Below, in pieces: positions 1-7,918 of a stretch of 64,000 nt of DNA; positions within the stretch are counted from its first letter, which is position 1; every line of letters starts with the position of its first letter. The DNA comes from Kribbella sp. NBC_01245 (GTDB taxonomy: Bacteria > Actinomycetota > Actinomycetes > Propionibacteriales > Kribbellaceae): the NCBI RefSeq assembly GCF_036226525.1, contig NZ_CP108487.1:310001-374000 (forward strand). Reading direction: 5' to 3'. The position numbers and the translations under genes are program-made. Under the pieces are notes generated by a model that saw only the letters and a program-made list of their open reading frames with translations, was not told where the DNA came from and did not search any database.

Positions 1-216
1 CCCGTACAGCGTGACCCGGCCGACGCCCGCGAGCTTGGCGATCTCGCTGACGCTGACATCCGGGTTGCGGCTCAGGCTCTCGGTCGCGGCGTCCAGGATC
101 GCGGCGATACTGCGCTGCGCGTCGGCCCGCTTGGGCGCCTTGACCTGCGTTCCGGCCCGCGCCTTGGGCTTCGCCGCGGCCTTGGCGCCCTTGGTCTCGG
201 TGGCGTTGTGGGGCAT
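1..216 (-). CDS. TetR-family transcriptional regulator (N-terminal part, cut by window edge)
   Basis: Reading the minus strand from an ATG at 216 gives an Ala/Lys-rich leader of about 25 residues, then a TetR-type helix-turn-helix: ILDAATESLSRNP followed by VSVSEIAKLAGVGRVTLYG, where the conserved T-L-Y of the recognition helix is visible. A GAGGGAG ribosome site lies just upstream of the ATG. The ligand-binding domain is outside the window. The gene is divergent from the MFS exporter at 310 and a large inverted repeat lies between them, so it very probably represses the exporter and itself. The family assignment is firm; the ligand is unknown. Confidence 0.85.
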   Translation of the reverse strand, partial: MPHNATETKGAKAAAKPKARAGTQVKAPKRADAQRSIAAILDAATESLSRNPDVSVSEIAKLAGVGRVTLYG

Positions 217-233
217 GCGCACGCTCCCTCTTG

Positions 234-289
234 TCGAACACTGCTGTACGAGTTACGGTACACGAGATAACCCGTACACCAGTGTTCGA
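234..289. promoter_or_regulatory. Inverted-repeat operator between TetR gene and MFS exporter
   Basis: TCGAACACTG (234-243) pairs perfectly with CAGTGTTCGA (280-289), and the match continues inwards for about seven more bases with one mismatch (cTGTACG against gTGTACG when read as arms). A shorter pair TGTAC...GTACA (245-262) sits inside the left part. The element fills the divergent intergenic space of a TetR/efflux pair, which is where TetR operators lie. Binding by the adjacent regulator is inferred. Confidence 0.7.
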
Positions 290-309
290 ATTAACCGGAG
301 GTTGCCGCC

Positions 310-1695
310 ATGTCCGACCCGACCCTGGACCCACGTCGGTGGCGTCTGCTTGCACTGCTCGGTGCCGCGCAGTTCATGCTCATCCTCGATGTCACCGTGG
401 TGGCGATCGCGCTTCCGCATATCGGCGCCGACCTCGGCCTGGCTCGCGGCACGCTGACCTGGGTGGTGAGCGCGTACACCCTGATGTTCGGCGGCTTGAT
501 GCTGCTCGGCGGCCGGGCGGCAGACCTGTTCGGCACCCGCCGGGTGGTGCTCACCGGGCTACTGGTGTTCACCGCGGCATCGCTGGTGACCGGGCTTGCG
601 GGTGGTGCGGCGATGATCATCGGCGGCCGGATCGCCCAGGGCATCGGCGCCGCGATTCTCTCGCCGGCCGCGCTGTCGGTGGTGACCAAGACCTTCCACG
701 GTGACGAGCGGAACAAGGCGCTCGGCATCTGGTCCGCACTCGGCGGCGGTGGTTCCGCGATCGGCGTATTGCTTGGCGGCGTACTGACCGCTGGGCCGGG
801 TTGGCAGTGGGTGTTCTACGTCAACGTCCCGATCGGTGTGGTCGTCTTCGCGCTGCTGAGCCGCACGCTTCCCGCCGACCAGCCGGCGCCGGATCGCGCC
901 CGCCTCGACGTACTCGGCGCAATCCTCGTCACCGCTGCCACCGGCACGGCGATCTATGCCTTGATCAACGCGGGCGATCGCGGTTGGGTCAGCCTCGCCA
1001 CTCTCGGCACTTTGGCCGGCGCAGTCGTGCTGTACGGCGTCTTCGCGTTCTCGCAGCAGGTCGTACGGTCGCCGCTGATGGATCTGCGCATCCTGACCAG
1101 GCGTCCCGTTGCCGCAGGCACCTTTCTCATTCTCGTGGCGACCGCTTTGATGATCGCGGTCTTCTTCCTCGGCTCGTTCTACCTCCAGCACCTGCAGGGG
1201 TACGGCGCTCTGCGCACGGGTCTGCTCTTCCTGCCGGTCGCGGTGGCAACGACCATTGGCGCGCACACGGCCGGCCAGAACATTGGTCGGGTTGGCGCAC
1301 GACCGATCGCGTTGGCCGGACTTTTGATTGCCGCGGTTGGGACTGGCGTTCCGGCTCTCTGGGCGGGTTCGGCCGTTGTCGTGGCCGGGATCAGCGTTGC
1401 GGCCGCGGGTATCGGTGCCGCGTTCGTTGCGGCCTCCACCACCACGCTGGCGCAGGTCGAGCACCACGAGGCGGGGTTGGCGTCCGGCCTGCTGAGTACG
1501 TTCCACGAGTTCGGCGCGGCGCTCGGTGTCGCGGTCGTCTCGAGCATCGCGGCCGCGAGTATCGCCGGGACGAGTGATGAGGGCTTCACGCGCGGATTCG
1601 CGTTCGCCGCGATCACGGCCGCGGTTTCCGCCGTACTCGCCGTGCTCGTCGTTCCGGCCGGCAAGCCCGCGGCCGCCCACGCCCACGCCCACTGA
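310..1695 (+). CDS. MFS drug-efflux transporter, DHA2 (14-TM, EmrB/QacA-like) family
   Basis: A 461-residue, very hydrophobic protein. The first membrane segment carries the DHA2 signature LDVTVVAIALPHIGADLG, followed by WVVSAYTL and the motif A-like loop GGRAADLFGTRRV; the repeated long hydrophobic stretches fit about 14 membrane segments, the usual number for this family. It should export small cationic or hydrophobic compounds in exchange for protons. GGAGG upstream of ATG 310 supports the start. The C-terminus ends in a short His/Ala tail (AAAHAHAH). It is divergent from a TetR gene and shares its operator region, so it is probably induced by its own substrate. Confidence 0.9.
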   Translation: MSDPTLDPRRWRLLALLGAAQFMLILDVTVVAIALPHIGADLGLARGTLTWVVSAYTLMFGGLMLLGGRAADLFGTRRVVLTGLLVFTAASLVTGLAGGAAMIIGGRIAQGIGAAILSPAALSVVTKTFHGDERNKALGIWSALGGGGSAIGVLLGGVLTAGPGWQWVFYVNVPIGVVVFALLSRTLPADQPAPDRARLDVLGAILVTAATGTAIYALINAGDRGWVSLATLGTLAGAVVLYGVFAFSQQVVRSPLMDLRILTRRPVAAGTFLILVATALMIAVFFLGSFYLQHLQGYGALRTGLLFLPVAVATTIGAHTAGQNIGRVGARPIALAGLLIAAVGTGVPALWAGSAVVVAGISVAAAGIGAAFVAASTTTLAQVEHHEAGLASGLLSTFHEFGAALGVAVVSSIAAASIAGTSDEGFTRGFAFAAITAAVSAVLAVLVVPAGKPAAAHAHAH

Positions 1696-1706
1696 TGGAG
1701 TTGAGA

Positions 1707-2180
1707 ATGAACAAGAATGACATCCGCCGAGCAGGTCCCGATGACGCGGGCCTGGTGAGGGAGATGCTCGGCGAACTCGCGGACCACCAGGACGAGGGCG
1801 AGTTCGTCCTGGTCACCGTGGACCACTGGCGCGAGCTGCTCGGCCGCGATGACGTGATCGTGCTGCTGGCCGAGCGCGCCGGCGAGGGGATGGGGTACGT
1901 CTCGGCCCTGCGCCGACCGTATTTGTGGACAGGTGGGGAGGTGCTCGCGCTCGACGACCTCTACGTACGCAAGGCGTTCCGCGACTCCGGCGTCGGCCGC
2001 GAACTGATGATCGAACTCGCCCGCTACGCCCAACCCGACAACCTCACCATCACCTGGGGAATGCGCCCCGAAAACGACCAAGCCCAACGCTTCTACACCC
2101 GCCTAGGCGCCCGCCTGCGCCCAAAGGTCGTCGCCTCCTGGGCCCCCACGTCGTACGCCGACTTGCTCCCCCCGCCCTAA
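1707..2180 (+). CDS. GNAT-family N-acetyltransferase
   Basis: A 157-residue protein from ATG 1707, preceded by GGAG at a good distance. An in-frame ATG at 1695 overlapping the exporter stop (TGATG) would add four residues and is the alternative. The fold is recognisable from IRRAGPDDAGLVREML at the N-terminus, the acceptor-strand LDDLYVRKAFRDSGVGREL (the acetyl-CoA binding R-x-x-G-x-G/A region) and a C-terminal NDQAQRFYTRLGA. The substrate cannot be read from sequence. It follows the MFS exporter directly and is probably co-transcribed, which makes a role in resistance possible but unproven. Confidence 0.85.
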   Translation: MNKNDIRRAGPDDAGLVREMLGELADHQDEGEFVLVTVDHWRELLGRDDVIVLLAERAGEGMGYVSALRRPYLWTGGEVLALDDLYVRKAFRDSGVGRELMIELARYAQPDNLTITWGMRPENDQAQRFYTRLGARLRPKVVASWAPTSYADLLPPP

Positions 2181-2192
2181 CCACCCCACAAA

Positions 2193-2274
2193 GCGGACCG
2201 CCAGCACTACATAACCCACACCTGAAACCATTCAAACGGGGGAAAAACGGACTTGTGTAGTGCTGGCCGTCCGC
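2193..2274. repeat. Long stem-loop with 19-bp arms between convergent genes
   Basis: The arm GCGGACCGCCAGCACTACA (2193-2211) is matched by its reverse complement at 2256-2274 with a single mismatch. The 44-base loop is A-rich near its centre (GGGGGAAAAACGG). It lies between the convergent GNAT and HAD genes, so it could act as a bidirectional terminator, but the arms are much longer than usual and the loop is large. It is similar in build, not in sequence, to the other palindromic elements in this window. Confidence 0.75.
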
Positions 2275-2437
2275 CCCCGACCGCCACGGCAGCCCATCGG
2301 CGAGCGTCCAAGCGTCGCAGGCAGCATCCACCCGGTGATCGCCTGAGCGCCCGAGTATGTACGCGACGACCCACGGATGAGTCAGAAGAGTCGCAAAACC
2401 TTCCCGCGAGGTGCCTCCTTGTGTCGCCTGGACGTTC

Positions 2438-2500
2438 GCATTCCGCGTCCGACCGTGGCAGGGGGTACGGGCGGGCCGCATTTCGCGTCCGACTGTGGCG
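2438..2500. repeat. Two direct copies of a GCATTCCGCGTCCGACCGT repeat
   Basis: Copies at 2438-2460 and 2478-2500 share the core CGCGTCCGACYGTGGC followed by a G-run, spaced 40 bases apart. Six further copies of the same core occur in the array at 53706-54010, three of them inverted. The rest of the 2181-2539 intergenic stretch shows the stem-loop at 2193-2274 and no convincing gene. Confidence 0.7.
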
Positions 2501-2539
2501 CGGGGTGAGGGGCCAGTAGCCCATCCGCACGACGAGGAG

Positions 2540-3388
2540 TCAGTGGGTGGGGGAGTGGGGTGCTGCCAGGGGCGGGGTTCGCGTGATCAGGTCGATCAGG
2601 GCGATCAGGTCGGCGACGGCTCCGGTGGCGCACGGGCCCATCACGGCATCGGCGATCCGGACCAACTCGGGATGACCATCGGCCGGGACGGCGCTCAGGT
2701 CGGCCGTCTCGATCAGCTCTAGGTCGTTTGGGTTGTCGCCGATCGCGGCGACGCCGGTTAGCGGGATGCCCAGCAACTCGGTCAGCCGCAATAGCGCGGC
2801 TCCCTTGGTGGCTTGGGCCGGGAGGATCTCTAGGTAGGTACGTTCGGACCTGACTTGGCGTGACTTCGGCAGCAGCCCGGCGACCAGCGGCTCGAGTCGA
2901 TCTAGCTCGGGCTCCGAGGCGATCAGCATGACCTTTGTGAGGTCATCCGGAGGTGGTCCCGTCAGCAGCTGGAGCTGGTCTCTGGCCGCGTACCGGCTCA
3001 ACGCCTCCGCGGGCTTGAGCGCATACGCCACAGTGTCGACGAACCCGACTGCGCCGACCTCGTCGGGAAGCACTGGCAGCACGAGCTCGTAGCAGGCTCG
3101 CGCGGTCGACGTACCAAGGGTGAGATCGAGCAATCGCGTGCCGTCCGGTTCGACGATGCGCGCGCCGTTGTAGAGGATCAGCGGGGTGTCGAGCTCCAAC
3201 TGCGCGTGGTATCGCCCGGCGGAGACCTCGTTCCGGCCGGTCGCGATGATGACGGTGCCGCCGGCCTCGCGATAGCGGCGTACGGCGATGAGGTTGCGCT
3301 CGGGGATCGCGAGATCGCGGGCGACGAGAGTCCCGTCCAGATCAGTGACCAGCCACGGCCAACGCAACAGCCGCAAAGCCGCTACCAC
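2540..3388 (-). CDS. HAD-superfamily hydrolase, Cof/YbiV-like (class IIB) phosphatase
   Basis: The protein is 282 residues from GTG 3388. Motif I, LVTDLDGTLV, appears at about residue 13; motif II is IIATGRN; a conserved Lys is in PAQATKGAALLRLTELLG; and motif III/IV is GDNPNDLELIE. This order and the roughly 100-residue cap between motifs II and III are those of Cof-type sugar-phosphate or nucleotide-pyrimidine phosphatases. The start overlaps the stop of the upstream inositol-phosphatase-like gene (GTGGTAG), so the two are translationally coupled. Substrate unknown. The open frame extends further upstream but that part is a shadow of the neighbour. Confidence 0.85.
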   Translation of the reverse strand: MVAALRLLRWPWLVTDLDGTLVARDLAIPERNLIAVRRYREAGGTVIIATGRNEVSAGRYHAQLELDTPLILYNGARIVEPDGTRLLDLTLGTSTARACYELVLPVLPDEVGAVGFVDTVAYALKPAEALSRYAARDQLQLLTGPPPDDLTKVMLIASEPELDRLEPLVAGLLPKSRQVRSERTYLEILPAQATKGAALLRLTELLGIPLTGVAAIGDNPNDLELIETADLSAVPADGHPELVRIADAVMGPCATGAVADLIALIDLITRTPPLAAPHSPTH

Positions 3389-4233
3389 TGCGACCCGACC
3401 TGGCCGCCGGGGAAGCCGTACGACGAGCTGTAGGTGGAGACGAACTTCCGCAACGCTTCCGGACGGAGCTGTCCCGTGTAAGCGGCATAACCCGGCTGGT
3501 CCCACCCCTCGCCACCGAACCCGTGGTAGCTCCCGCCGGCCTGCTCGACGATGAGCTTCGCGGCGCAGATGTCCCACGCGCTCACCGAAGTCCCGAGCGT
3601 CGCGTCGGCCCACCCGGCCGCGACGTGCGCGAGGCTCAACGCGGCACTACCCGGACGACGCACGGTGCCGTACGCCGTGACCAGCTCGGCGTACATCGCC
3701 AGTCCGTCCGGGCCGTCGTTGACCACACTGCGCGAGTCGGGATAGCTCGTGATCAGCATTGCCCGGGCCTCGTCGGTCACACCAGTCGAGCGGATCGGCT
3801 CGCCGTTGAGATAGGCGCCTTCCAGGTCGGCGGTGAACAAGGTGTCCGCCATCGGATCGAGCACCGCTCCGGCCACGATGACGCCGTCCACCACGGCACC
3901 GATCGACGTACAGAAGAAGGCCAGACCGTGTGCGAAGTTGGCGGTGCCGTCGATCGGATCGACGTACCAGGTGACGCCGGAGTCGCCGGCCCGCAGGCCG
4001 CCTTCCTCGCCCATGATGGCGCTGCCGGGGACGGCCGCCGTGAGGTGCTCCGCGATCCGCTGCTCGGCGCGTTTGTCGTGCACGGTGACCGGGTCGTGCT
4101 GGTCGCGCTTGAAGTCGATGTCCATGGTCGCGCGGAACGCGGTCACCAGGTCCGCGGCGACCAGCCGGGTGGCGTCGGCGGCGATCTTCCGCAACTGGGA
4201 CGAGTAGGCGATCAACGCAAGGTCAGTCGGCAT
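3382..4233 (-). CDS. Inositol monophosphatase-family protein
   Basis: A 283-residue protein from ATG 4233. The metal-binding motifs of the family are all present: GEEGG (first Glu), WYVDPIDGTANFAHG (the D-P-I-D-G-T loop), and a C-terminal SAWDICAAKLIVEQAGG (W-D-x-x-A-G). Members hydrolyse inositol-1-phosphate, fructose-1,6-bisphosphate, histidinol phosphate or PAP; sequence alone does not decide among these. The 3' end overlaps the start of the HAD phosphatase, making a two-phosphatase operon. A longer frame begins upstream at 4308, but the MPTDLALIAYSS start matches family length better. Confidence 0.88.
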   Translation of the reverse strand: MPTDLALIAYSSQLRKIAADATRLVAADLVTAFRATMDIDFKRDQHDPVTVHDKRAEQRIAEHLTAAVPGSAIMGEEGGLRAGDSGVTWYVDPIDGTANFAHGLAFFCTSIGAVVDGVIVAGAVLDPMADTLFTADLEGAYLNGEPIRSTGVTDEARAMLITSYPDSRSVVNDGPDGLAMYAELVTAYGTVRRPGSAALSLAHVAAGWADATLGTSVSAWDICAAKLIVEQAGGSYHGFGGEGWDQPGYAAYTGQLRPEALRKFVSTYSSSYGFPGGQVGSQW

Positions 4234-4345
4234 GGACGCCAGGTTACGCCGATCTGAATGCTTGGCTGTCCGGGGCCAGGACGATATCTTCCAGGCCCAC
4301 TTCGCCAATACAGTCCCTCATCTACCGCCCTCGAGGGAGATACCC

Positions 4346-5668
4346 ATGCCTGAAATCGGCCGCATTCGTTGCGGTTTTGCTCTTGCCGGTTGTGCTGCCG
4401 TCGCCATCGCAGGAGTCGCGCCGGCGACCGCTTCGAGCGCGTCGATCGGTGCCCGGCATACGATCGCGACGATTCACGCGGTGACCGAGACCCCGGCCCA
4501 GTTCGACGACGAGGCCGGCGGCAATGCCGACGCGGATGATCCGGCCATCTGGCGCAACAACGCCCGGCCAAGCCAGAGCCTGGTCATCACCACGGCCAAG
4601 GAAGGCGGGTTGAAGGTCTACAACCTGTCCGGCGTACAGGTGCAGGCTTTCGCGGTGCCGCCGGCCCCCGGGCCCGGGCTGGAGACTGGCCGGTTCAACA
4701 ACGTCGACCTGCTCAGCGGAGTGCGGTTCCCCGACGGTACGGCGGATGTGGCCGTCGTTTCCGATCGCGGCCGGGACCGGATCCGCACGTACCGGATCAA
4801 ACCGGCCAATCCGGCCGCACCGCTGACCGACGTCACGGCGTCGAACGTGCCGCGGATGTTCTCGCCGACCGAGGCGGACGTCGAAGACCAGAACACCGCG
4901 TACGGCCTCGCGTCGTACACGGACAAGGCGACTGGCAAGCATTACGCGGTCGCCAGCCAGCGCAACAACACCACGCTCAAGCTGGTCGAGCTCGTGGTGC
5001 GCGGTTCGACGATCACCTACACGCCCGTTCGCACGATCAACCTGCCGGCGTCGTTCCAACTGCCGAACGGGGTTTCGTGGCGCCCGTGTGACGAGCCGGG
5101 TTCGACTCCGCAGGTTGAAGGCATGGTCTTCGACGTGTACGCCGGCAAGCTGTACGCCGGGCAGGAGGACGTCGGCATCTGGAAGGTCTCGTCGAACCTG
5201 ACCGGTACGCCCACGCTGGTCGACAAGGTGCGCTCGTTCGGCGTGCCCGGCACGTATGACGCCGAAACCGACGAGTGCACGTACGGCGCTGATCCCGGCT
5301 TCGGTGGTACACGGATCGCGGCCGATGTCGAGGGGCTGACGATCTTCGACGACGGTGATGGCGAGGGATACCTGCTGGCGTCGAGCCAGGGCGACAACAC
5401 ATTCGTGGCGTACGACCGCGAGGGCCGGAACCGCTATCTCACGAACTTCCGCATTGGGCCCAAGGGTGTTGACGGTTCGGAGGAGTGCGACGGGGCGATG
5501 GTGGCGAACGCGTCGTTCGGTAGTGCTTATCCCAAGGGACTGCTGGTCGTGCAGGACGGGCACAACGGGCCGGATGTGGTCGACCCCGATGGCGAGGTGC
5601 GGGCGAATACCAACTTCAAGTTCGTCCGGTGGGATGACGTGGCCGAGGCGACCGGCCTCGACGACTGA
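4346..5668 (+). CDS. Secreted beta-propeller phytase (3-phytase-like)
   Basis: A 440-residue precursor from ATG 4346, preceded by GAGGGA. Residues 1 to about 30 form a signal peptide (positively charged start, hydrophobic core, cleavage near ATASSA). The mature protein shows DDPAIW, the hallmark calcium-site motif of beta-propeller phytases, then ADVAVVSDRGRDRIRTYRI, QVEGMVFDVYAG, IAADVEGLTIF, LASSQGDNTFVAYDR and KGLLVVQDGHN, the ordered blade motifs of this family. It should release phosphate from phytate outside the cell, which suits a plant-associated soil life. The gene is divergent from the phosphatase pair and ends at a strong hairpin. Confidence 0.88.
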   Translation: MPEIGRIRCGFALAGCAAVAIAGVAPATASSASIGARHTIATIHAVTETPAQFDDEAGGNADADDPAIWRNNARPSQSLVITTAKEGGLKVYNLSGVQVQAFAVPPAPGPGLETGRFNNVDLLSGVRFPDGTADVAVVSDRGRDRIRTYRIKPANPAAPLTDVTASNVPRMFSPTEADVEDQNTAYGLASYTDKATGKHYAVASQRNNTTLKLVELVVRGSTITYTPVRTINLPASFQLPNGVSWRPCDEPGSTPQVEGMVFDVYAGKLYAGQEDVGIWKVSSNLTGTPTLVDKVRSFGVPGTYDAETDECTYGADPGFGGTRIAADVEGLTIFDDGDGEGYLLASSQGDNTFVAYDREGRNRYLTNFRIGPKGVDGSEECDGAMVANASFGSAYPKGLLVVQDGHNGPDVVDPDGEVRANTNFKFVRWDDVAEATGLDD

Positions 5669-5685
5669 CCCGACCGATACCGCTT

Positions 5686-5723
5686 GAAGAGGTCCTGCGC
5701 ACCCCCTCGCGCAGGACCTCTTC
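5686..5723. terminator. Bidirectional hairpin terminator
   Basis: GAAGAGGTCCTGCGC (5686-5700) and its exact reverse complement (5709-5723) form a perfect 15-bp stem with an 8-base loop. A third, direct copy of the right arm follows at 5724-5737 (ACGCAGGACCTCTT). It lies between the convergent phytase and CU044_5270-type genes. Confidence 0.8.
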
Positions 5724-5744
5724 ACGCAGGACCTCTTTGCGGGT

Positions 5745-6773
5745 CTACTGGCAGCCGATGCCCGACTTGTAGTCCGCGGGGTTCTTGCCGGCGGCGAGTG
5801 CGTCCGCAAGTTCCCAGATGGCCGACGACCAGGCGCCTTCCTTCTCGATGTCCTTGAGGATCTTCCAGGACTTGCTGGTGTTCATCGCGTCGACGGCGGC
5901 CTTCATACCGGCGGTGTCACCGGCCTTCTTCGCCTTGATCCACTTGTCGATCCAGTTGCAGCTGACCGCGGAAGTGACGTCGGCGGCCACGTGGTAGCGG
6001 GCGTTCGGCGTTGCGCTGTAGAGCTTCTCGCGGTCCAGACCCGACGGGACCGGCATGTCGGACAGCATCGCATCGATCACCTTCTCCGCCTCCGAGGGCT
6101 TGATGACCGTGCCCGGCAGGGCGTCCACGAAGGTATCGGTGTTGACCGCGTACAGCTTGGCGACCAGGTCGCGGTAGGCCTGCTCCGAAGGACCTGCGCC
6201 ACCACGGATCTCGAGGAAATACTTGCCCTTGGGCGGCAGCATCGAGGAGTAGTCCCCCTCGTTGTAGGTGACCATCGCACCCTTCTGCCCGAGGATCTCG
6301 ATCGGCTTCCGCGGGCTGACCTCGGTGCGGTCGTCGTAGTACGACTTGTACAACTCGGCCTTGTACCAATGCACTTGAAGCCTGTCCTTGCCGTTCTTGA
6401 ACTTCACTTCGCCGCCATCGAAACCGCCGCCGCCGTAGAAGTCCTCAACCTTCCAGCCCGGTGCGTTGAGCAGCATCCGCTCGGCGCTGTCCGTGCGGAC
6501 CTTGGTGGTGCCCGCCGGCCCGGCCGGTGCGGGACTGGCCGGGTTGCCGCGGTTCACCGCGAAGGTCGTGAGCAGTGCGACGGCGGCGACGGCGGCGGCG
6601 GCCAGCACCATCGCGCGGCGGCCCGCCGGTTTGCGATCGGGCGTGGGTTCGGCGGTGATCATGATCTCCTCCAACAAGTCGGACTCGGCATCGTCGGTCG
6701 GCAGTCGCCGGACCGCGTCGTCGCCGAACGGGTTGGCCCGCGCGATCAGGCGGTCGAGCTCTTGGTCGTTCAT
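5745..6773 (-). CDS. Membrane-anchored CU044_5270-type protein paired with a sigma factor
   Basis: The protein is 342 residues from ATG 6773. About 55 cytoplasmic residues (MNDQELDRLIARANPF...) are followed by one membrane segment (MVLAAAAVAAVALLTTFAV) and a roughly 255-residue extracytoplasmic region with a C-terminal C(x)n-C pair. The start overlaps the stop of the upstream sigma-factor gene as ATGA. In actinobacteria this protein type is encoded right behind an ECF-like sigma factor, so it may be an anti-sigma or signal-sensing partner; no known anti-sigma zinc motif is seen. Function inferred only from context. Confidence 0.75.
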   Translation of the reverse strand: MNDQELDRLIARANPFGDDAVRRLPTDDAESDLLEEIMITAEPTPDRKPAGRRAMVLAAAAVAAVALLTTFAVNRGNPASPAPAGPAGTTKVRTDSAERMLLNAPGWKVEDFYGGGGFDGGEVKFKNGKDRLQVHWYKAELYKSYYDDRTEVSPRKPIEILGQKGAMVTYNEGDYSSMLPPKGKYFLEIRGGAGPSEQAYRDLVAKLYAVNTDTFVDALPGTVIKPSEAEKVIDAMLSDMPVPSGLDREKLYSATPNARYHVAADVTSAVSCNWIDKWIKAKKAGDTAGMKAAVDAMNTSKSWKILKDIEKEGAWSSAIWELADALAAGKNPADYKSGIGCQ

Positions 6774-7387
6774 CGCTCCTCCTGAATCGGTCGCGCGTGC
6801 TGGTCTTCCCGTACATGTCCGTCTAGCTCGAAAGCGTCTCCCAAGGATTTCCGTAATCGGGTCCGGGCCCGATGCAGCCGGGTCCGGACCGTTCGTGCCG
6901 GGAGGCCGAGCACGATGGCGACCTCGCGCGGATCGAGGCCTTCCCATCCGGTGAGCATCAGCAACTCGCGATCACCCTCGCTCAGGCCAGCCATCGCCGC
7001 GCGAATCACGGTCGTCGAGTCGACCGCGTCGGCCGGGTCGGGCGTCACCTGGGCCAGCGGCCGGCACTGCGCCAGTTGGTTCCGAAGGCGCTCGCCCAGC
7101 CGCTCGCGCCGGGTCTGCCCGCGCCGGTGGTTCGCGATCACGTGCCGCGCAACGCCGTACAGCCAGAGTCGTGCGGTCCCGTCGACCGGTACGTCGCCGA
7201 TCCGCCGCCACGCCACCAGCATCGTGTCGGCGACGATATCGGCGGCGTCCTCGGGCGATCCCACCCGGCGCAGCGCGAAGCCGAGGAGCTCGCGGGAGTT
7301 CCCGGCGAACAGCTCGCGGAACCTGCGCTCTTGGTCCGACACCGCCCGCAGTGGCACCGGGCGCGGTGGACTCGGCGTACTCGTCAT
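6770..7387 (-). CDS. RNA polymerase sigma-70 factor, ECF type
   Basis: A 205-residue protein from ATG 7387 with GGGGGAG upstream. Region 2 is seen as FRELFAGNSRELLGFALRRVGSPEDAADIVADTMLVAWRR, whose DAADIVADTMLVAW core is typical. Region 4 follows, with LSEGDRELLMLTGWEGLDPREVAIVLGLPARTVRTRLHRARTRLRK. Regions 1 and 3 are absent, as expected for ECF sigma factors. It is co-translated with the membrane protein downstream, forming a probable signal-transduction pair. The regulon and signal cannot be read from sequence. Confidence 0.9.
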   Translation of the reverse strand: MTSTPSPPRPVPLRAVSDQERRFRELFAGNSRELLGFALRRVGSPEDAADIVADTMLVAWRRIGDVPVDGTARLWLYGVARHVIANHRRGQTRRERLGERLRNQLAQCRPLAQVTPDPADAVDSTTVIRAAMAGLSEGDRELLMLTGWEGLDPREVAIVLGLPARTVRTRLHRARTRLRKSLGDAFELDGHVREDQHARPIQEER

Positions 7388-7458
7388 ACTCCCCCCATGT
7401 CCGGCAGTATGCCGACCGTTACAGGCCAATTTCGCCCGCCCGCGGTAGAGGAGATGGC

Positions 7459-7490
7459 TGAGCCCGCCGCTTCTTGTAGCGACGGGCTCA
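7459..7490. terminator. Hairpin between small gene and sigma-factor promoter region
   Basis: TGAGCCCGCCGC (7459-7470) pairs with GCGACGGGCTCA (7479-7490), one mismatch in 12, with an 8-base loop. It lies downstream of the minus-strand gene ending at 7507 and would end its transcript before the sigma-factor gene. Confidence 0.6.
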
Positions 7491-7506
7491 GGGGCTTCCG
7501 GGTGGG

Positions 7507-7791
7507 TCAGGTGTTGAGGCTTGGCGGGTCGGCCGCCTCGACACCACCAGGGTGGGAGGTGGCCGGGTCGTCGTCGCCATGGTCGGGCAGGTTGTCGGCG
7601 TCCGTCGCGACGCGACTGGCCCGGCCTCGCGGCGATTGCGGCTGGGCGCCCTCGTCATGTTCGATCCGAGCCCGGCCGAGGGTGTCGTCGTCGACCTTGC
7701 CGGTCTTCTCGAGTTCCTCGTTCACATCAGAGTCGCTCACCGTGGCCGGTTTCCTGCCCGGTGGATACCGTCCGTCCGCTGTCAGTCCCAT
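7507..7791 (-). CDS. Small acidic hypothetical protein
   Basis: 94 residues from ATG 7791, preceded by GAGAGGTGAG about seven bases upstream, which is a good ribosome site. The composition is strongly hydrophilic and acidic (SDSDVNEELEKTGKVDDD, ADNLPDHGDDD), with no hydrophobic core, so it is likely intrinsically disordered. I do not recognise a family. It ends near a hairpin at 7459-7490, which supports a real transcription unit. It is divergent from the kinase-like gene at 7919, with a palindromic element between. Confidence 0.6.
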   Translation of the reverse strand: MGLTADGRYPPGRKPATVSDSDVNEELEKTGKVDDDTLGRARIEHDEGAQPQSPRGRASRVATDADNLPDHGDDDPATSHPGGVEAADPPSLNT

Positions 7792-7843
7792 CGCAGCTCA
7801 CCTCTCTCCTTCACCCCAACCAGTACCCATCCACGTGGCTGTT

Positions 7844-7900
7844 CATCGGTCCGAATACGGCCTGCGTACGACCTGTATACAAGCCGTATTCGGACCGATG
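7844..7900. repeat. Perfect 18-bp inverted repeat in a divergent promoter region
   Basis: CATCGGTCCGAATACGGC (7844-7861) is followed after 21 bases by its exact reverse complement (7883-7900). The outer edge TTCATCGGTCC is shared with the otherwise different element at 31807-31930. The right arm contains ATG 7898, a possible alternative start for the kinase-like gene. The loop carries GTACG and GTATAC steps. It might be an operator, or a member of the palindromic repeat set of this genome. Confidence 0.8.
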
Positions 7901-7918
7901 ATCATCAACAATGGGCGG

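Noticed and set aside
3389..3613. N-terminal extension of the HAD hydrolase
   Set aside because: It lies over the well-supported end of the inositol-phosphatase-like gene; motif I is at the normal distance from GTG 3388.
6872..7918. Very long open frame joined to the kinase-like gene (would give about 620 residues)
   Set aside because: It is antisense to the sigma factor and the small acidic gene; the kinase-like sequence starts only at about 7919.
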